A stretch of 64,000 nt of DNA from CAXWPM01 sp965206125 (GTDB taxonomy: Bacteria; Acidobacteriota; Terriglobia; 20CM-2-55-15): contig CBDBIN010000046.1 in assembly GCA_965206125.1 (NCBI GenBank), forward strand, positions 496,001 through 560,000, given 5' to 3'. The translations under genes were made by a program, and so were the position numbers. The notes under the pieces were generated by a model. It was not told where the DNA came from. It searched no databases and saw nothing but the letters and a program-made list of their open reading frames with translations. The stretch's first letter is position 1, and every line of letters starts with the position of its first letter. This document shows, piece by piece, positions 33,662 to 41,956 of this stretch.

Positions 33662-35029
33662 TTACATCGGCATCTGCGGAAGACGGAAACCTCGCATTCC
33701 CCGGCCCTTCTTGCCCTTCTTGCCCTTCTTCTTGCCCCCTGCAGTCATGCCCTTCATCATCTTGCGGGTTTGAATGTACTGCTTGAGCAGCTGATTCACT
33801 TGCTGGACGGTCGTGCCGCTGCCGCGGGCGATCCGCTTGCGCCGGCTTCCGTTGATGACCTGGTGGTTGCGCCGCTCCTTCGGGGTCATCGAGTCGATGA
33901 TGGCCTCGGTTCGGGTCAGCTGCCGTTCGTCCACCTGGGCCTTGCCTAAGTCCTTTAGAGGCCCAATATTGGGCAACATTCCCATGATCTGCTCGAGTGA
34001 TCCCATCTTGCGGATTTGACGGATCTGATCGCGAAAATCCTCCAGGGAGAACGTGTTGGAGAAGACCTTCTTCTGCAGCTCGAGAGCCTTCTTCCTGTCG
34101 ATCGTTTCTTCGGCCTTCTCGATCAGAGAGAGGATGTCGCCCATCCCGAGGATCCGGGATACGAGCCGGTCGGGGTGGAACTGATCCAGGGCGTCGTATT
34201 TCTCCCCGGTTCCGACGAACTTGACGGGTTGGCCGGTGACCGCCTTGATCGACAGCGCCGCACCGCCGCGGGCGTCCCCGTCCAGTTTGGTCAGGATGAA
34301 GCCGGTGAAGCCCAGCCGCTCGTGGAACTCCTGGGCGCTCCTGACCGCGTCCTGGCCCAACATAGCGTCCGCAACGAACAGGATCTCGTTCGGGTGCAGG
34401 GCCTCGTCGATCTCCACGAGTTCCGCCATCAGATCTTCGTCGATATGGAGGCGTCCGGCTGTGTCGATGATCAGGACGTCGTGGGCCGAGTTTCGCGCCT
34501 CCCCGAGAGCCCCCTTCGATAGCTCCAGCGGTTTCTCGTCCGGTTTTCCTTCCCAGATCGGCACACCGATTTCGGCCGCGATGACCTTCAGTTGCTCTCG
34601 CGCGGCGGGTCTGTAGACGTCAACCGAGACCAGCATCGGCCGGTGTCCCTGCTTGCCGAGCCAGCGAGCAAGCTTGCCGCTCGAGGTTGTCTTTCCGGAC
34701 CCCTGGAGGCCGACGAGCATCAGGACCGACGGCGGCTGCGAGGCCAGGTTCAGCCGGGCGGTTTCGCCACCGAGTAACTCCACCAGTTCGTCCCGCACGA
34801 TCTTGATGACCTGCTGCCCCGGGCTGAGGCTCCCGAGAACCTCCTGGCCGAGGGCCTTGGTCTTCAACGATTCGGTGAACTGCTTGACGACTTTGAAGTT
34901 GACGTCGGCCTCGAGCAGCGCCATCCGGATCTCTTTGAGAGATTCCTCGAGGTGTTCGGCGGAGAGCCTGCCTTCGCCGCGGAGGTTCTTGAAAACCTGC
35001 TGGAGTTTGTCGGATAAGTTCTCAAACAT
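33662..35029 (-). CDS. ffh: Signal recognition particle protein (SRP54)
   Basis: The 455-residue GTPase has the N domain helices (residues about 1-90), then the G domain with G1 GLQGSGKTT, DVYRPAAREQL, G3 DTAGRLHIDEDL and G4 TKLDGDARGG. The methionine-rich M domain follows (MGSLEQIMGMLPNI, then IARGSGTTVQQVNQLL for 4.5S RNA binding). The tail is unusually Lys/Gly-rich (GGKKKGKKGKKGRG). It delivers ribosomes making membrane proteins to FtsY. It is encoded upstream of the rpsP operon on the same strand, with 149 bp and a separate promoter between them. Confidence 0.98.
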   Translation of the reverse strand: MFENLSDKLQQVFKNLRGEGRLSAEHLEESLKEIRMALLEADVNFKVVKQFTESLKTKALGQEVLGSLSPGQQVIKIVRDELVELLGGETARLNLASQPPSVLMLVGLQGSGKTTSSGKLARWLGKQGHRPMLVSVDVYRPAAREQLKVIAAEIGVPIWEGKPDEKPLELSKGALGEARNSAHDVLIIDTAGRLHIDEDLMAELVEIDEALHPNEILFVADAMLGQDAVRSAQEFHERLGFTGFILTKLDGDARGGAALSIKAVTGQPVKFVGTGEKYDALDQFHPDRLVSRILGMGDILSLIEKAEETIDRKKALELQKKVFSNTFSLEDFRDQIRQIRKMGSLEQIMGMLPNIGPLKDLGKAQVDERQLTRTEAIIDSMTPKERRNHQVINGSRRKRIARGSGTTVQQVNQLLKQYIQTRKMMKGMTAGGKKKGKKGKKGRGMRGFRLPQMPM

Positions 35030-35080
35030 TACGGTGCAAGATTCGCGGGGATCCCGTTGGGTTCCCTATAATCCATCCTA

Positions 35081-35857
35081 TCACTGCCGACTCACGCGTT
35101 CGATCGACCGGGCCTTCCCGGTCGCCGGGTCCACGTCGATCACGGCGCCGTTGAGTCGGGCATCCTCGGACGCGGGTTCGAAACGCACGGGAACCTGCTT
35201 TAGGAACCGTTCGATCGCGCCCTTCGCCTCGACGCCGATCACCGACCGGAAAGGGCCCGTCATGCCGACGTCGGTCTGGTAGGCGGTCCCTTCGGGCAAT
35301 ACCGTGGCGTCCGCGGTCGGGATGTGTGTGTGTGTGCCCAGCACGGCCGACACTCGGCCGTCGAGGTACCAGCCGATGGCGACTTTCTCGGCCGTGGCTT
35401 CGGCGTGCATGTCGACGACGATGACGCGGACGTCTTCGGGAAGCCGCTCGAGTTCCTCGTCGACGGCACGGAACGGATCGTCGATCGACGGCATGAAGAC
35501 TCGGCCTTGAACGTTCAGAACCGCGACCGGATCCCCGGTTCGTGCCTGGACGACGATGCTCCCGTGTCCGGGGTTGACGGCGGGATAGTTGGCCGGACGC
35601 AACAGCCGGGTCTCGGTATCCAGGTATGGAAGCACTTCCTTCCTGTCCCAAATGTGATTTCCCGAGGTCAGGACGTCCACACCCCAGCCAAGGAGCTCGT
35701 CGGCGATTTTTGGCGTCACGCCGAAGCCCGCGGCTGCGTTCTCGCAGTTGACGATCACGAGGTCGATGTCCATCGATTCCCGGATCGAACCGAGATGCTC
35801 GCGAAGGATGTCCCGACCAGCCCGGGCAACCAGGTCACCGATGAATAGGATCTTCAT
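35081..35857 (-). CDS. ymdB: YmdB-family metallophosphoesterase (2',3'-cNMP phosphodiesterase type)
   Basis: From the ATG at 35857 the 258-residue protein matches the YmdB/TIGR00282 family: KILFIGDLVARAGRDIL, VNCENAAAGFG, LTSGNHIWDRKEV, VVDMHAEATAEKVAIGWYLD and GTHTHIPTADATVLP give the di-metal ligands. Members hydrolyse 2',3'-cyclic nucleotides and affect RNA turnover; the gene often neighbours rny, which is absent here. The upstream extension to 35956 is rejected because it has no family similarity. It follows zapA and a structured intergenic region on the same strand. Confidence 0.93.
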   Translation of the reverse strand: MKILFIGDLVARAGRDILREHLGSIRESMDIDLVIVNCENAAAGFGVTPKIADELLGWGVDVLTSGNHIWDRKEVLPYLDTETRLLRPANYPAVNPGHGSIVVQARTGDPVAVLNVQGRVFMPSIDDPFRAVDEELERLPEDVRVIVVDMHAEATAEKVAIGWYLDGRVSAVLGTHTHIPTADATVLPEGTAYQTDVGMTGPFRSVIGVEAKGAIERFLKQVPVRFEPASEDARLNGAVIDVDPATGKARSIERVSRQ

Positions 35858-35938
35858 TGTTTCAGCCTGTGGTTTCCAGCGCAGGCTGCAGGTGGCCGGA
35901 AACAGGCGAAGAAAAGCCCCGCTCAGCCGTGTGGTACT

Positions 35939-36051
35939 CCTATTTGAACCCGTCAAAACAGGGCGGGTGTCCTATCCGCGCTTTAGGGGACCGTCAACCC
36001 TTTCGGGGACGGTTCACACACCACGCGAAAGATCGGACCCCTTCAAATAAG
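35939..36051 (-). ncRNA. Candidate structured RNA between zapA and ymdB (6S-like or palindromic element)
   Basis: The 278-bp gap between zapA and ymdB has a strong fold on the minus strand. The ends CTTATTTGAA (36051-36042) and TTCAAATAGG (35948-35939) pair over 10 bp. Inside are further imperfect pairings (GGGGTCC with GGACACCC; TTTCGCG with CGCGGAT) and an apical stem ACCGTC/GACGGT capped by CCC-GAAA-GGG. A long hairpin with internal bulges downstream of zapA is where many bacteria keep 6S RNA (ssrS). However, 113 nt is short for 6S, and I cannot score it against a model. It could instead be a palindromic repeat. The rest of the gap shows nothing further. Confidence 0.3.
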
Positions 36052-36135
36052 ACATAGGTCAAATAATGCTTGTACCTGCACCTACTTCGCAGGGCCATTC
36101 GATTGTATGAAATTCACGGTCAGCGGGCAATGCCT

Positions 36136-36435
36136 CTACAGAACCCGATCGATCGCCCGGATCCACTTCTTCGAGCCGGCCTCCACGGCCTCCACCAGCC
36201 CTCCAACGCTTTCCTCAGTGTCCTGCCGCTCCTGGGCCAGGTGAAGAGCCGTGAGGATGGCGACCTTCAGCGAGTCGACCGTTCCACTTTCGCGGGCGAG
36301 CTCGCGCATCCTGGCATCCACCCGTTCGGCGAGCTTCAGCACTTCGGTCCGTTCCGCGGGCGTCCTGAGGCGCAGTGGATACCGCTGGTCGAAGATCTCG
36401 ATCTCGACGACGTTGGTCTTGTCTTTCTTGGACAA
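36136..36435 (-). CDS. zapA: Cell division protein ZapA
   Basis: The 99-residue protein matches ZapA: an N-terminal strand region with VEIEIFDQRYPLRL and a C-terminal coiled-coil helix beginning LAERVDARMRELARESGT and including VAILTALHLAQE. ZapA cross-links FtsZ filaments at the division ring. It follows a small coiled-coil gene after 9 bp, in the pheT-zapB-zapA order found in many bacteria. Confidence 0.92.
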   Translation of the reverse strand: MSKKDKTNVVEIEIFDQRYPLRLRTPAERTEVLKLAERVDARMRELARESGTVDSLKVAILTALHLAQERQDTEESVGGLVEAVEAGSKKWIRAIDRVL

Positions 36436-36444
36436 ACTCGCTCC

Positions 36445-36669
36445 TTACCGCGTGACGGAAATGCTGGCGATCAGCGTTTCCACGCGTCCCTTGACGGCTT
36501 CACGCTGCTTCTCGAAGGACTTGAGCTCGGCCTGAAGATCCTGAATCTCGCGCCGTGCGGCCGCGAGTTCCTTCTCCAGCGTGTTCTTCTCGGTCCGGAG
36601 TTCCTTGAGGGTTTTCACGGCCAGATCGATCCGTCCTTCCAGGGCCCTGAACCTTTCGAGAGCGTTCAT
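36445..36669 (-). CDS. zapB: Small coiled-coil protein, probably ZapB-like cell division factor
   Basis: The 74-residue product is almost entirely one heptad-repeat helix (LEGRIDLAVKTLKELRTEKN, then LEKELAAARREIQDLQAELK). Such short coiled coils lie next to zapA in many genomes and are annotated as ZapB-like; true homology cannot be shown from a coiled coil alone. Its ATG overlaps the pheT stop by four bases (ATGA), and it is 9 bp upstream of zapA, which supports a joint role at the division ring. Confidence 0.72.
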   Translation of the reverse strand: MNALERFRALEGRIDLAVKTLKELRTEKNTLEKELAAARREIQDLQAELKSFEKQREAVKGRVETLIASISVTR

Positions 36670-38693
36670 GTGGTCTCACCTCTCAACCCGACTCCGAGCT
36701 GCTCCAGCTTTGCCAGGATCCTCCGGTCGAAGCCATCGACTTCCTCATCCTTCAGCGTGCGGTCTCCGGCCCGGTAGGCCAGGCCGATTGCCAGGCTGTA
36801 GCAGGAGGTAGGAAACGGGCCTTCCTCGAGCCTGTCGAACGGATAGACGTCGATCAGTTCCGCAATCTCGGCCGCATGGATCGCCTCCACTACCTCGGAA
36901 TAGCGAAGTTTTCGGTCGACGAGTAACGACAGGTCCCTCCGCACCGCAGGGTACTTCGGAATCTCTCGCGCCGCAACGTCTCTGAGACCGGCCCGGTAGA
37001 GTTCTTCGATTGCGATCACCGCGATGTAGACCTTCTGTCTCAGCTTGAAGCGCTTGAGGATGTCGGCATGCAGTTCCCCGAGCAACGCGACGGAGCCGAT
37101 CCGCATGCTGCGTCCGGGATGCAGATATCGCGGGATGTCCTCGACCCGCCCCTCGGCCGGAACATCGAACATGCCCAACAGCGCTTCGACGTCCCCCTTC
37201 AGCCTGAAGAAGTCGAAATCGGTTGATGCACGATGAACGTTCGCGGACTCGCCCAGACCCGTCCCGGCCAGAATCAGGCGTCGGTACTCGCCCGCTTTCG
37301 GATAGGTCTTGGCGATTTCGTAGAACTCCAGATCCCGCGAACCGCGGTTCAAGTTCCACTGCACCGACCGGAGCATGCTCGGAACGAGCGAGGTCCTAAG
37401 AATTGGCGCCTTGTCCGACAAGGGGTTTCGGATAGCGACCGGGTCGGCATCCGGCTCGAAGGCCGCCTCGGTTTCCCTGTCGCTGAAGGCGATCGTGCAG
37501 GCTTCCGAGTATCCGAGCCCGGAAAGCTGCCCGCGGATGGCGGCTTCGACGGCATGCCAGGGCAAGCGCTGTCCTTGACCAGACCATGCGGGGAGCGTCG
37601 ACGGAAAACGGTCGTAGCCGAAATGGCGCGCGATCTCCTCCATCAGGTCTTCCTCGCTGGAAATATCGTGGCGGAATTCGGGCACCGTCAGAGTCCAGCC
37701 CTCGTCGTCGTTCATGGTGTTCGGCTTGAAGCCGAGTCGCTCGAAGATTCCCTGGACCGCTTCATCGGGGACTTCCATGCCGAGATACTGGCGGATACGT
37801 CGGCGCCTGAGGCTTGCTTGCCTCGCCGGTTGCCGGCCTGGGTAGACGTCGATCATCCCTTTCGAGATCGTCCCACCGGCGAGTTCCTGGATCAGCCCAG
37901 CTGCACGGTCACAGGCGAACCGTGCCATCTCTACATCGGCACCGCGTTCGAACCGGTACGACGCGTCCGTGTTGAGGTTGACCCCTCGAGCCGTCCGGCG
38001 CGTGGCGTTCGGGTCGAACCAGGCACTTTCGAGCAGTACCGTGCCCGTCGTTGCGGATATTTCAGTCTCGGCCCCACCCATGATCCCCGCCAGCGCCACG
38101 GGGCGCTCGGCGTCCGCGATGACCAGCATCGAGGGATCGAGGTCCCGTTTCTCGCCGTCGAGCGTTTCGAGAGTCTCGTCGACGTCGGCTCGTCGGACGA
38201 TGATTTCACTTCCGCGGAGTGTTTCTCGGTCGAAGGCGTGGAGGGGGTGGCCCAACTCCATCAGGACGTAGTTAGTCACGTCGGCGACGTTGTTGATCGG
38301 GCGGATTCCGAGGGCTTCGAGGCGCGCAACCAGCCAGCCGGGAGACGGCCCGACCTTGATGTCTGCGATCAGGCGTCCGCAGTAGCGCCGGCACAGGTCG
38401 GCATCAGCTATCGAAATTGAAAACGCTTCCTCGACGGGGCGGCCGCCTTCTTCCAGCGTGAAGTCCGGGAGGCGCACGCCCGTATCCTGAATAACCGCCA
38501 GCTCCCGAGCGACTCCCAGGTGGGACAGGCAATCTCCGCGGTTGGCCGTGACATCGAGTTCCAGGATCGTGTCGTCCCCGGCACGTACGACCCCATCGAG
38601 TGTGAGTCCGGCCATCGTGAGCCGTTCGCCCACGTCGCTCGGGGAGCCTTCGACATCGATCAGGTCACCTAGCCAGTCGCAGCTGATAAGCAT
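36666..38693 (-). CDS. pheT: Phenylalanyl-tRNA synthetase beta subunit, short form
   Basis: From the ATG at 38693 the protein has 675 residues against about 800 in most bacteria. The N-terminal MLISCDWLGDLI is followed after only about 35 residues by LDVTANRGDCLSHLGVAREL (residues 47-66). The EMAP-type tRNA-binding domain that normally sits between these parts is absent. The B3/B4 editing region, the B5 domain (RQASLRRRRIRQYLGMEVP), the catalytic-like core and the C-terminal ferredoxin-like anticodon domain (YPAVRRDLSLLVD) are present. It forms the alpha2beta2 enzyme with PheS. It begins 10 bp after pheS and is followed by zapB and zapA. Confidence 0.96.
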   Translation of the reverse strand: MLISCDWLGDLIDVEGSPSDVGERLTMAGLTLDGVVRAGDDTILELDVTANRGDCLSHLGVARELAVIQDTGVRLPDFTLEEGGRPVEEAFSISIADADLCRRYCGRLIADIKVGPSPGWLVARLEALGIRPINNVADVTNYVLMELGHPLHAFDRETLRGSEIIVRRADVDETLETLDGEKRDLDPSMLVIADAERPVALAGIMGGAETEISATTGTVLLESAWFDPNATRRTARGVNLNTDASYRFERGADVEMARFACDRAAGLIQELAGGTISKGMIDVYPGRQPARQASLRRRRIRQYLGMEVPDEAVQGIFERLGFKPNTMNDDEGWTLTVPEFRHDISSEEDLMEEIARHFGYDRFPSTLPAWSGQGQRLPWHAVEAAIRGQLSGLGYSEACTIAFSDRETEAAFEPDADPVAIRNPLSDKAPILRTSLVPSMLRSVQWNLNRGSRDLEFYEIAKTYPKAGEYRRLILAGTGLGESANVHRASTDFDFFRLKGDVEALLGMFDVPAEGRVEDIPRYLHPGRSMRIGSVALLGELHADILKRFKLRQKVYIAVIAIEELYRAGLRDVAAREIPKYPAVRRDLSLLVDRKLRYSEVVEAIHAAEIAELIDVYPFDRLEEGPFPTSCYSLAIGLAYRAGDRTLKDEEVDGFDRRILAKLEQLGVGLRGETT

Positions 38694-38703
38694 GTGTCCA
38701 GTC

Positions 38704-39732
38704 TCAGAACTGCCCAAGGAAACGGATGTCGTTCTGGAACAGCAGCGGGATGTCTGCGATCTGGTACTTCAGCATCGCGTAGCGGTCGATGCCGCCGCCG
38801 AAGGCGAACCCGCTGTATCGTTCCGGATCGTAGCCCACAAAACCGTACACGACCGGATTGACCATCCCCGAACCCATGAGCTCGATCCATCCGGTCTGCT
38901 TGCACACGCGGCATCCGTGTCCTTCGCAGAAGATGCACGAGATGTCGACCTCCGCGCTTGGCTCGGTGAACGGGAAGTAACTCGGCCGAAAACGGGTCTC
39001 GGTGTTCTCACCGAAAAACTGCCGGTGGAACAGTTCCAGCGTTCCCTTCAGGTCTCCGAAGGTAATGCCCTCGTCGACAACCAGCCCTTCGATCTGGTGG
39101 AACATTGGGGAATGCGTTGCGTCCAGATCATCGTGACGGAAAGTGCGACCCGGGCAGATAATGCGGACCGGAGGCGGAGCGTTCTCCATCCTCCGAACCT
39201 GCACCGGCGAGGTGTGAGTCCGGAGCACGACGTCGTCCGAAACGTAGAACGTGTCGGATGAACTGCGCGCGGGGTGGCCTGCCGGAATATTCAGGGCTTC
39301 GAAGTTGTAGTACGTCGACTCGACTTCCGGACCGTCTTCAACGGCGTAGCCCATCGAGACAAAGATTCGTTCGATTTCTTCACGGGCGAGAGTGATCGGA
39401 TGGCGATGACCCAGCCGCCGCCGTTCCCCCGGCAGCGACACGTCAATCGTCTCGTCCTGGATCCGGCGGGCTTGTTCCGAAGCGGACAGGGATTCTGCGA
39501 ACTCGTCCAGCGTCGACTCGATCCGGTTTCGGATCTCGTTGGCAAGCTGACCGAATTCTGCGCGCTGCTCCTTGGGCAACTGGCGCAAGCCCTGAAGCTC
39601 GAGGGTCAACAAACCTGATTTTCGGGAGAGGTACCGGGCGCGGACTTCGTCGAGAGATCGCTCGTCCTGGATGGATTCCTTTTCCTGCTCGAATCGATGG
39701 CCGATCTCGCGGAGATGCTCGATGCCGGTCAC
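38704..39732 (-). CDS. pheS: Phenylalanyl-tRNA synthetase alpha subunit
   Basis: The 342-residue catalytic subunit has an N-terminal coiled coil, then class II motif 2 (FRHDDLDATHSPMFHQIEGL), a Cys-rich turn (CIFCEGHGCRVCKQTGW) common in bacterial PheS, and motif 3 (GFAFGGGIDRYAMLKY). I start it at the GTG at 39732, 11 bp after the rplT stop; longer starts would lie inside rplT. The gene order infC-rpmI-rplT-pheS-pheT matches the classical translation operon. Confidence 0.96.
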   Translation of the reverse strand: MTGIEHLREIGHRFEQEKESIQDERSLDEVRARYLSRKSGLLTLELQGLRQLPKEQRAEFGQLANEIRNRIESTLDEFAESLSASEQARRIQDETIDVSLPGERRRLGHRHPITLAREEIERIFVSMGYAVEDGPEVESTYYNFEALNIPAGHPARSSSDTFYVSDDVVLRTHTSPVQVRRMENAPPPVRIICPGRTFRHDDLDATHSPMFHQIEGLVVDEGITFGDLKGTLELFHRQFFGENTETRFRPSYFPFTEPSAEVDISCIFCEGHGCRVCKQTGWIELMGSGMVNPVVYGFVGYDPERYSGFAFGGGIDRYAMLKYQIADIPLLFQNDIRFLGQF

Positions 39733-39743
39733 AGGCTGGGGAC

Positions 39744-40109
39744 CTATGCGGTCTGGCCGATCGCTGCCTTTGCTTTCTCCGCTAGCTGGGCAAAACCGGC
39801 CGGATCTTCGATGGCGATATCCGCCAGAACTTTGCGGTCCAGTTCGATCCCGGCCTGCTTCAAGCCGAACATGAATTGGTTGTAGTTGACGCCGTTCTGG
39901 CGCGCCGCCGCTCCGATCCGGATGATCCAAAGCCTGCGAAAGTCGCGCTTGCGCGTTCTTCGGTCTCGGTAGGCGTACCGGAGCGCTCTGTCGACGGATT
40001 CAGCCGCGAATTTGACGAGCTTGCTCTTGCCCAGGAAATATCCCCTGGCAAGCTTCAGAACCCTCTTTCGGCGGTCGTGGCGTTTCGTTCCACGTTTGAC
40101 TCTTGGCAC
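39744..40109 (-). CDS. rplT: 50S ribosomal protein L20
   Basis: The 121-residue protein is L20 throughout: PRVKRGTKRHDRRKRVLKLA, then RDRRTRKRDFRRLWIIRIGA and a globular C-terminus NQFMFGLKQAGIELDRKVLA. It binds 23S rRNA early in 50S assembly and in some bacteria represses its own operon. The gap to rpmI is 115 bp, long for this operon, and contains the palindrome GTGACGAGTCAC at about 40159. Whether that is a regulatory leader is unknown. Confidence 0.98.
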   Translation of the reverse strand: MPRVKRGTKRHDRRKRVLKLARGYFLGKSKLVKFAAESVDRALRYAYRDRRTRKRDFRRLWIIRIGAAARQNGVNYNQFMFGLKQAGIELDRKVLADIAIEDPAGFAQLAEKAKAAIGQTA

Positions 40110-40224
40110 TTCTACTAGTCCTCGATGATTGCTTCGATCTGCGAAACCAGAATGTTTGGTGACGAGTCACAGGCGATGAGCGGGAACTGGCGACTATTCG
40201 TTACCACTCGTCGCTACCGCACCA

Positions 40225-40425
40225 TCAATCGTGCGGAAGCATCTCCCGGACGCGCTTCGTATCCCCAGCAGTCAGGATGCCGGCCTTTCGAAGGTGGCGT
40301 TTTCTCTTTGGTGACTTCTTCGTCAGGATGTGGCGCTTGAGCGAATGTCCGCACTTGATCTTGCCGTTCGCCGTGATCTTGAACCGCTTTCGCGCGCCCC
40401 TGTGGGTTTTCAGCTTTAAGGCCAT
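40225..40425 (-). CDS. rpmI: 50S ribosomal protein L35
   Basis: The 66-residue basic protein matches L35: LKLKTHRGARKRFKITANGK, then CGHSLKRHILTKKSPKRKRH. It lies 7 bp downstream of infC and upstream of rplT, the conserved order. Confidence 0.96.
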   Translation of the reverse strand: MALKLKTHRGARKRFKITANGKIKCGHSLKRHILTKKSPKRKRHLRKAGILTAGDTKRVREMLPHD

Positions 40426-40432
40426 ATCTAAG

Positions 40433-40978
40433 CTATTTCTCCTTGATCGGCGCGAAAATGGCGACCAGGTTGTTACCTTCCATCTTGGGCCGGTTCTCCA
40501 CGGCGCCGATTTCCTCGAGTTCTTCGACCAACCGCTGGATCAACGCGCGCCCGATCTCCTTGTGGACGATCTCACGTCCGCGAAACCAGACGTTGGCCTT
40601 GACCTTGTCTCCCTGCTTGAGGAACCGGATAATGTGGTTCTTCTTGAACTCGTAGTCGTGCTCATCCGTGTTCGGCCGGAATTTAACTTCCTTGACGGTG
40701 ACGCTTCTCTGGTGCTTCTTTGCTTCGTGAGCCTTCCGCTTCATCTGGTAGCGGTACTTGCCGTAATCCATGATCCGGCAGACGGGTGGATCCCCGTTGG
40801 GCGCTACCTCTACAAGATCGAGGCCCTTCTCTTCCGCGACACGTATCGCCTGATGCGGTGGCATCACCCCCAACTGACCACCGTCGTCATCGATGACACG
40901 GACTTCCCGCGATCGAATCCGATGGTTGACTCTTGTTCTGTCCTGGCGCGGACGCGGGGTGAATTTCCTCACAGGCAA
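40433..40978 (-). CDS. infC: Translation initiation factor IF-3
   Basis: The 181-residue product has the N-terminal IF-3 domain (VNHRIRSREVRVIDDDGGQL, GLDLVEVAPNGDPPVCRIMD) and the C-terminal 30S-binding domain (EVKFRPNTDEHDYEFKKNHI, FLKQGDKVKANVWFRGRE). The open frame begins with TTG (40978); a GTG two codons on is an alternative. IF-3 genes often use rare start codons as part of self-regulation, which fits the absence of an ATG. In many bacteria thrS lies directly upstream in the same direction. Here thrS is on the opposite strand about 1 kb away. Confidence 0.97.
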   Translation of the reverse strand: MPVRKFTPRPRQDRTRVNHRIRSREVRVIDDDGGQLGVMPPHQAIRVAEEKGLDLVEVAPNGDPPVCRIMDYGKYRYQMKRKAHEAKKHQRSVTVKEVKFRPNTDEHDYEFKKNHIIRFLKQGDKVKANVWFRGREIVHKEIGRALIQRLVEELEEIGAVENRPKMEGNNLVAIFAPIKEK

Positions 40979-41100
40979 ACGCTAAACATAACAAAACACC
41001 GGCATTTTTTCAATCACCTACCCTCCATCTCGGGATCCTCGTCTTGGGGCGGCACGCCCGGAAAGAGACGTTTTTCGCTAACAAGCATCTAACATCGTAC

Positions 41101-41250
41101 ATGACCATTCTTTCGGCCATCACGTCCCGGATCCTTCGGTTTCACGAAAGCGACCGCCAATCCTTCGTCATGCTTGTGGATGGTGCGGCATTTGTCGGAG
41201 TCGTGGGACTGATCGTCGGCGCCGCCTTCCTGAAGGATGTTCTGTACTGA
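41101..41250 (+). CDS. Possible small single-pass membrane protein (49 residues)
   Basis: An ATG at 41101 opens a 49-codon frame ending at 41250. It encodes a polar N-terminal half (ITSRILRFHESDRQSF) and one C-terminal hydrophobic segment (GAAFVGVVGLIVGAAFL). Third-position GC looks similar to neighbouring genes. There is no clear ribosome site and I know of no family. It lies in the 340-bp space between infC and ogt. It may be a real small protein or chance. Confidence 0.33.
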   Translation: MTILSAITSRILRFHESDRQSFVMLVDGAAFVGVVGLIVGAAFLKDVLY

Positions 41251-41319
41251 ACTACCGTTCGTGACCCGGACGATCCGCGTCCCCCACATTGTACCCCGGT
41301 ACCGGTCGCTCGAGGGCTT

Positions 41320-41880
41320 GTGCGCTCCAGTGCTTTGAGATACCTTGAGCTGGTGAGATACGAGGTCATCGAAAGTCCGATCGGTCCCCTGACGCTCGTG
41401 TGGGTGGACGCGGGTCTCCGGTCGATCCGCTTCGGGCGAGATGTGCCCCATGGAGTCGTGGAAGCCGGGGGGACGGAGCCTGCTATCGGACAGCTTCTGG
41501 AGTATTTCGACGGTCGCCGGATGACGTTCGATGTGCCGCTGGCCTTGGAGGGGACGCCGTTCCAGCTCTCCGTCTGGAACCAACTGATGGAGATCCCCCA
41601 TGGCGAGACCCGGAGCTACGGCGAGATAGCCGCGGCCATCGGAAAGCCCGGGGCGGCGCGGGCGGTCGGCATGGCCAACCATAACAATCCGATCCCGATC
41701 ATCGTTCCGTGCCACAGAGTGGTCGGCCACAACGGATCTCTCACGGGCTATGGTGGGGGTCTGGAAGTCAAAGCCCAACTCCTCGCTCTGGAAGGGGCGC
41801 TGTCCACTAAGGAGCCGAATGCCACGAGTCCGAGTACTCGTGGCCGTTCGACGGCTACCCAGTCGGCTCTCTTCGTGTAG
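41320..41880 (+). CDS. ogt: Methylated-DNA-protein-cysteine methyltransferase
   Basis: The 186-residue protein is a suicide repair enzyme that takes methyl groups from O6-methylguanine or O4-methylthymine. The active-site cysteine is in IIVPCHRVVG. The helix-turn-helix part is GETRSYGEIAAAIGKPGAAR, and the Asn-hinge region follows (AVGMANHNNPIPI). A GTG at 41353 would begin closer to the conserved YEVIESPIGPL strand and may be the true start. The C-terminus after LALEGAL has about 25 extra Ser/Thr-rich residues. It lies upstream of thrS on the same strand. Confidence 0.92.
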   Translation: MRSSALRYLELVRYEVIESPIGPLTLVWVDAGLRSIRFGRDVPHGVVEAGGTEPAIGQLLEYFDGRRMTFDVPLALEGTPFQLSVWNQLMEIPHGETRSYGEIAAAIGKPGAARAVGMANHNNPIPIIVPCHRVVGHNGSLTGYGGGLEVKAQLLALEGALSTKEPNATSPSTRGRSTATQSALFV

Positions 41881-41956
41881 CACAGCGTCCGCCGAGCATT
41901 CATACCTCCCGGACTCTGCACCCTTTAGCAATCGAGATCAGACGATAAGAGGAGTC

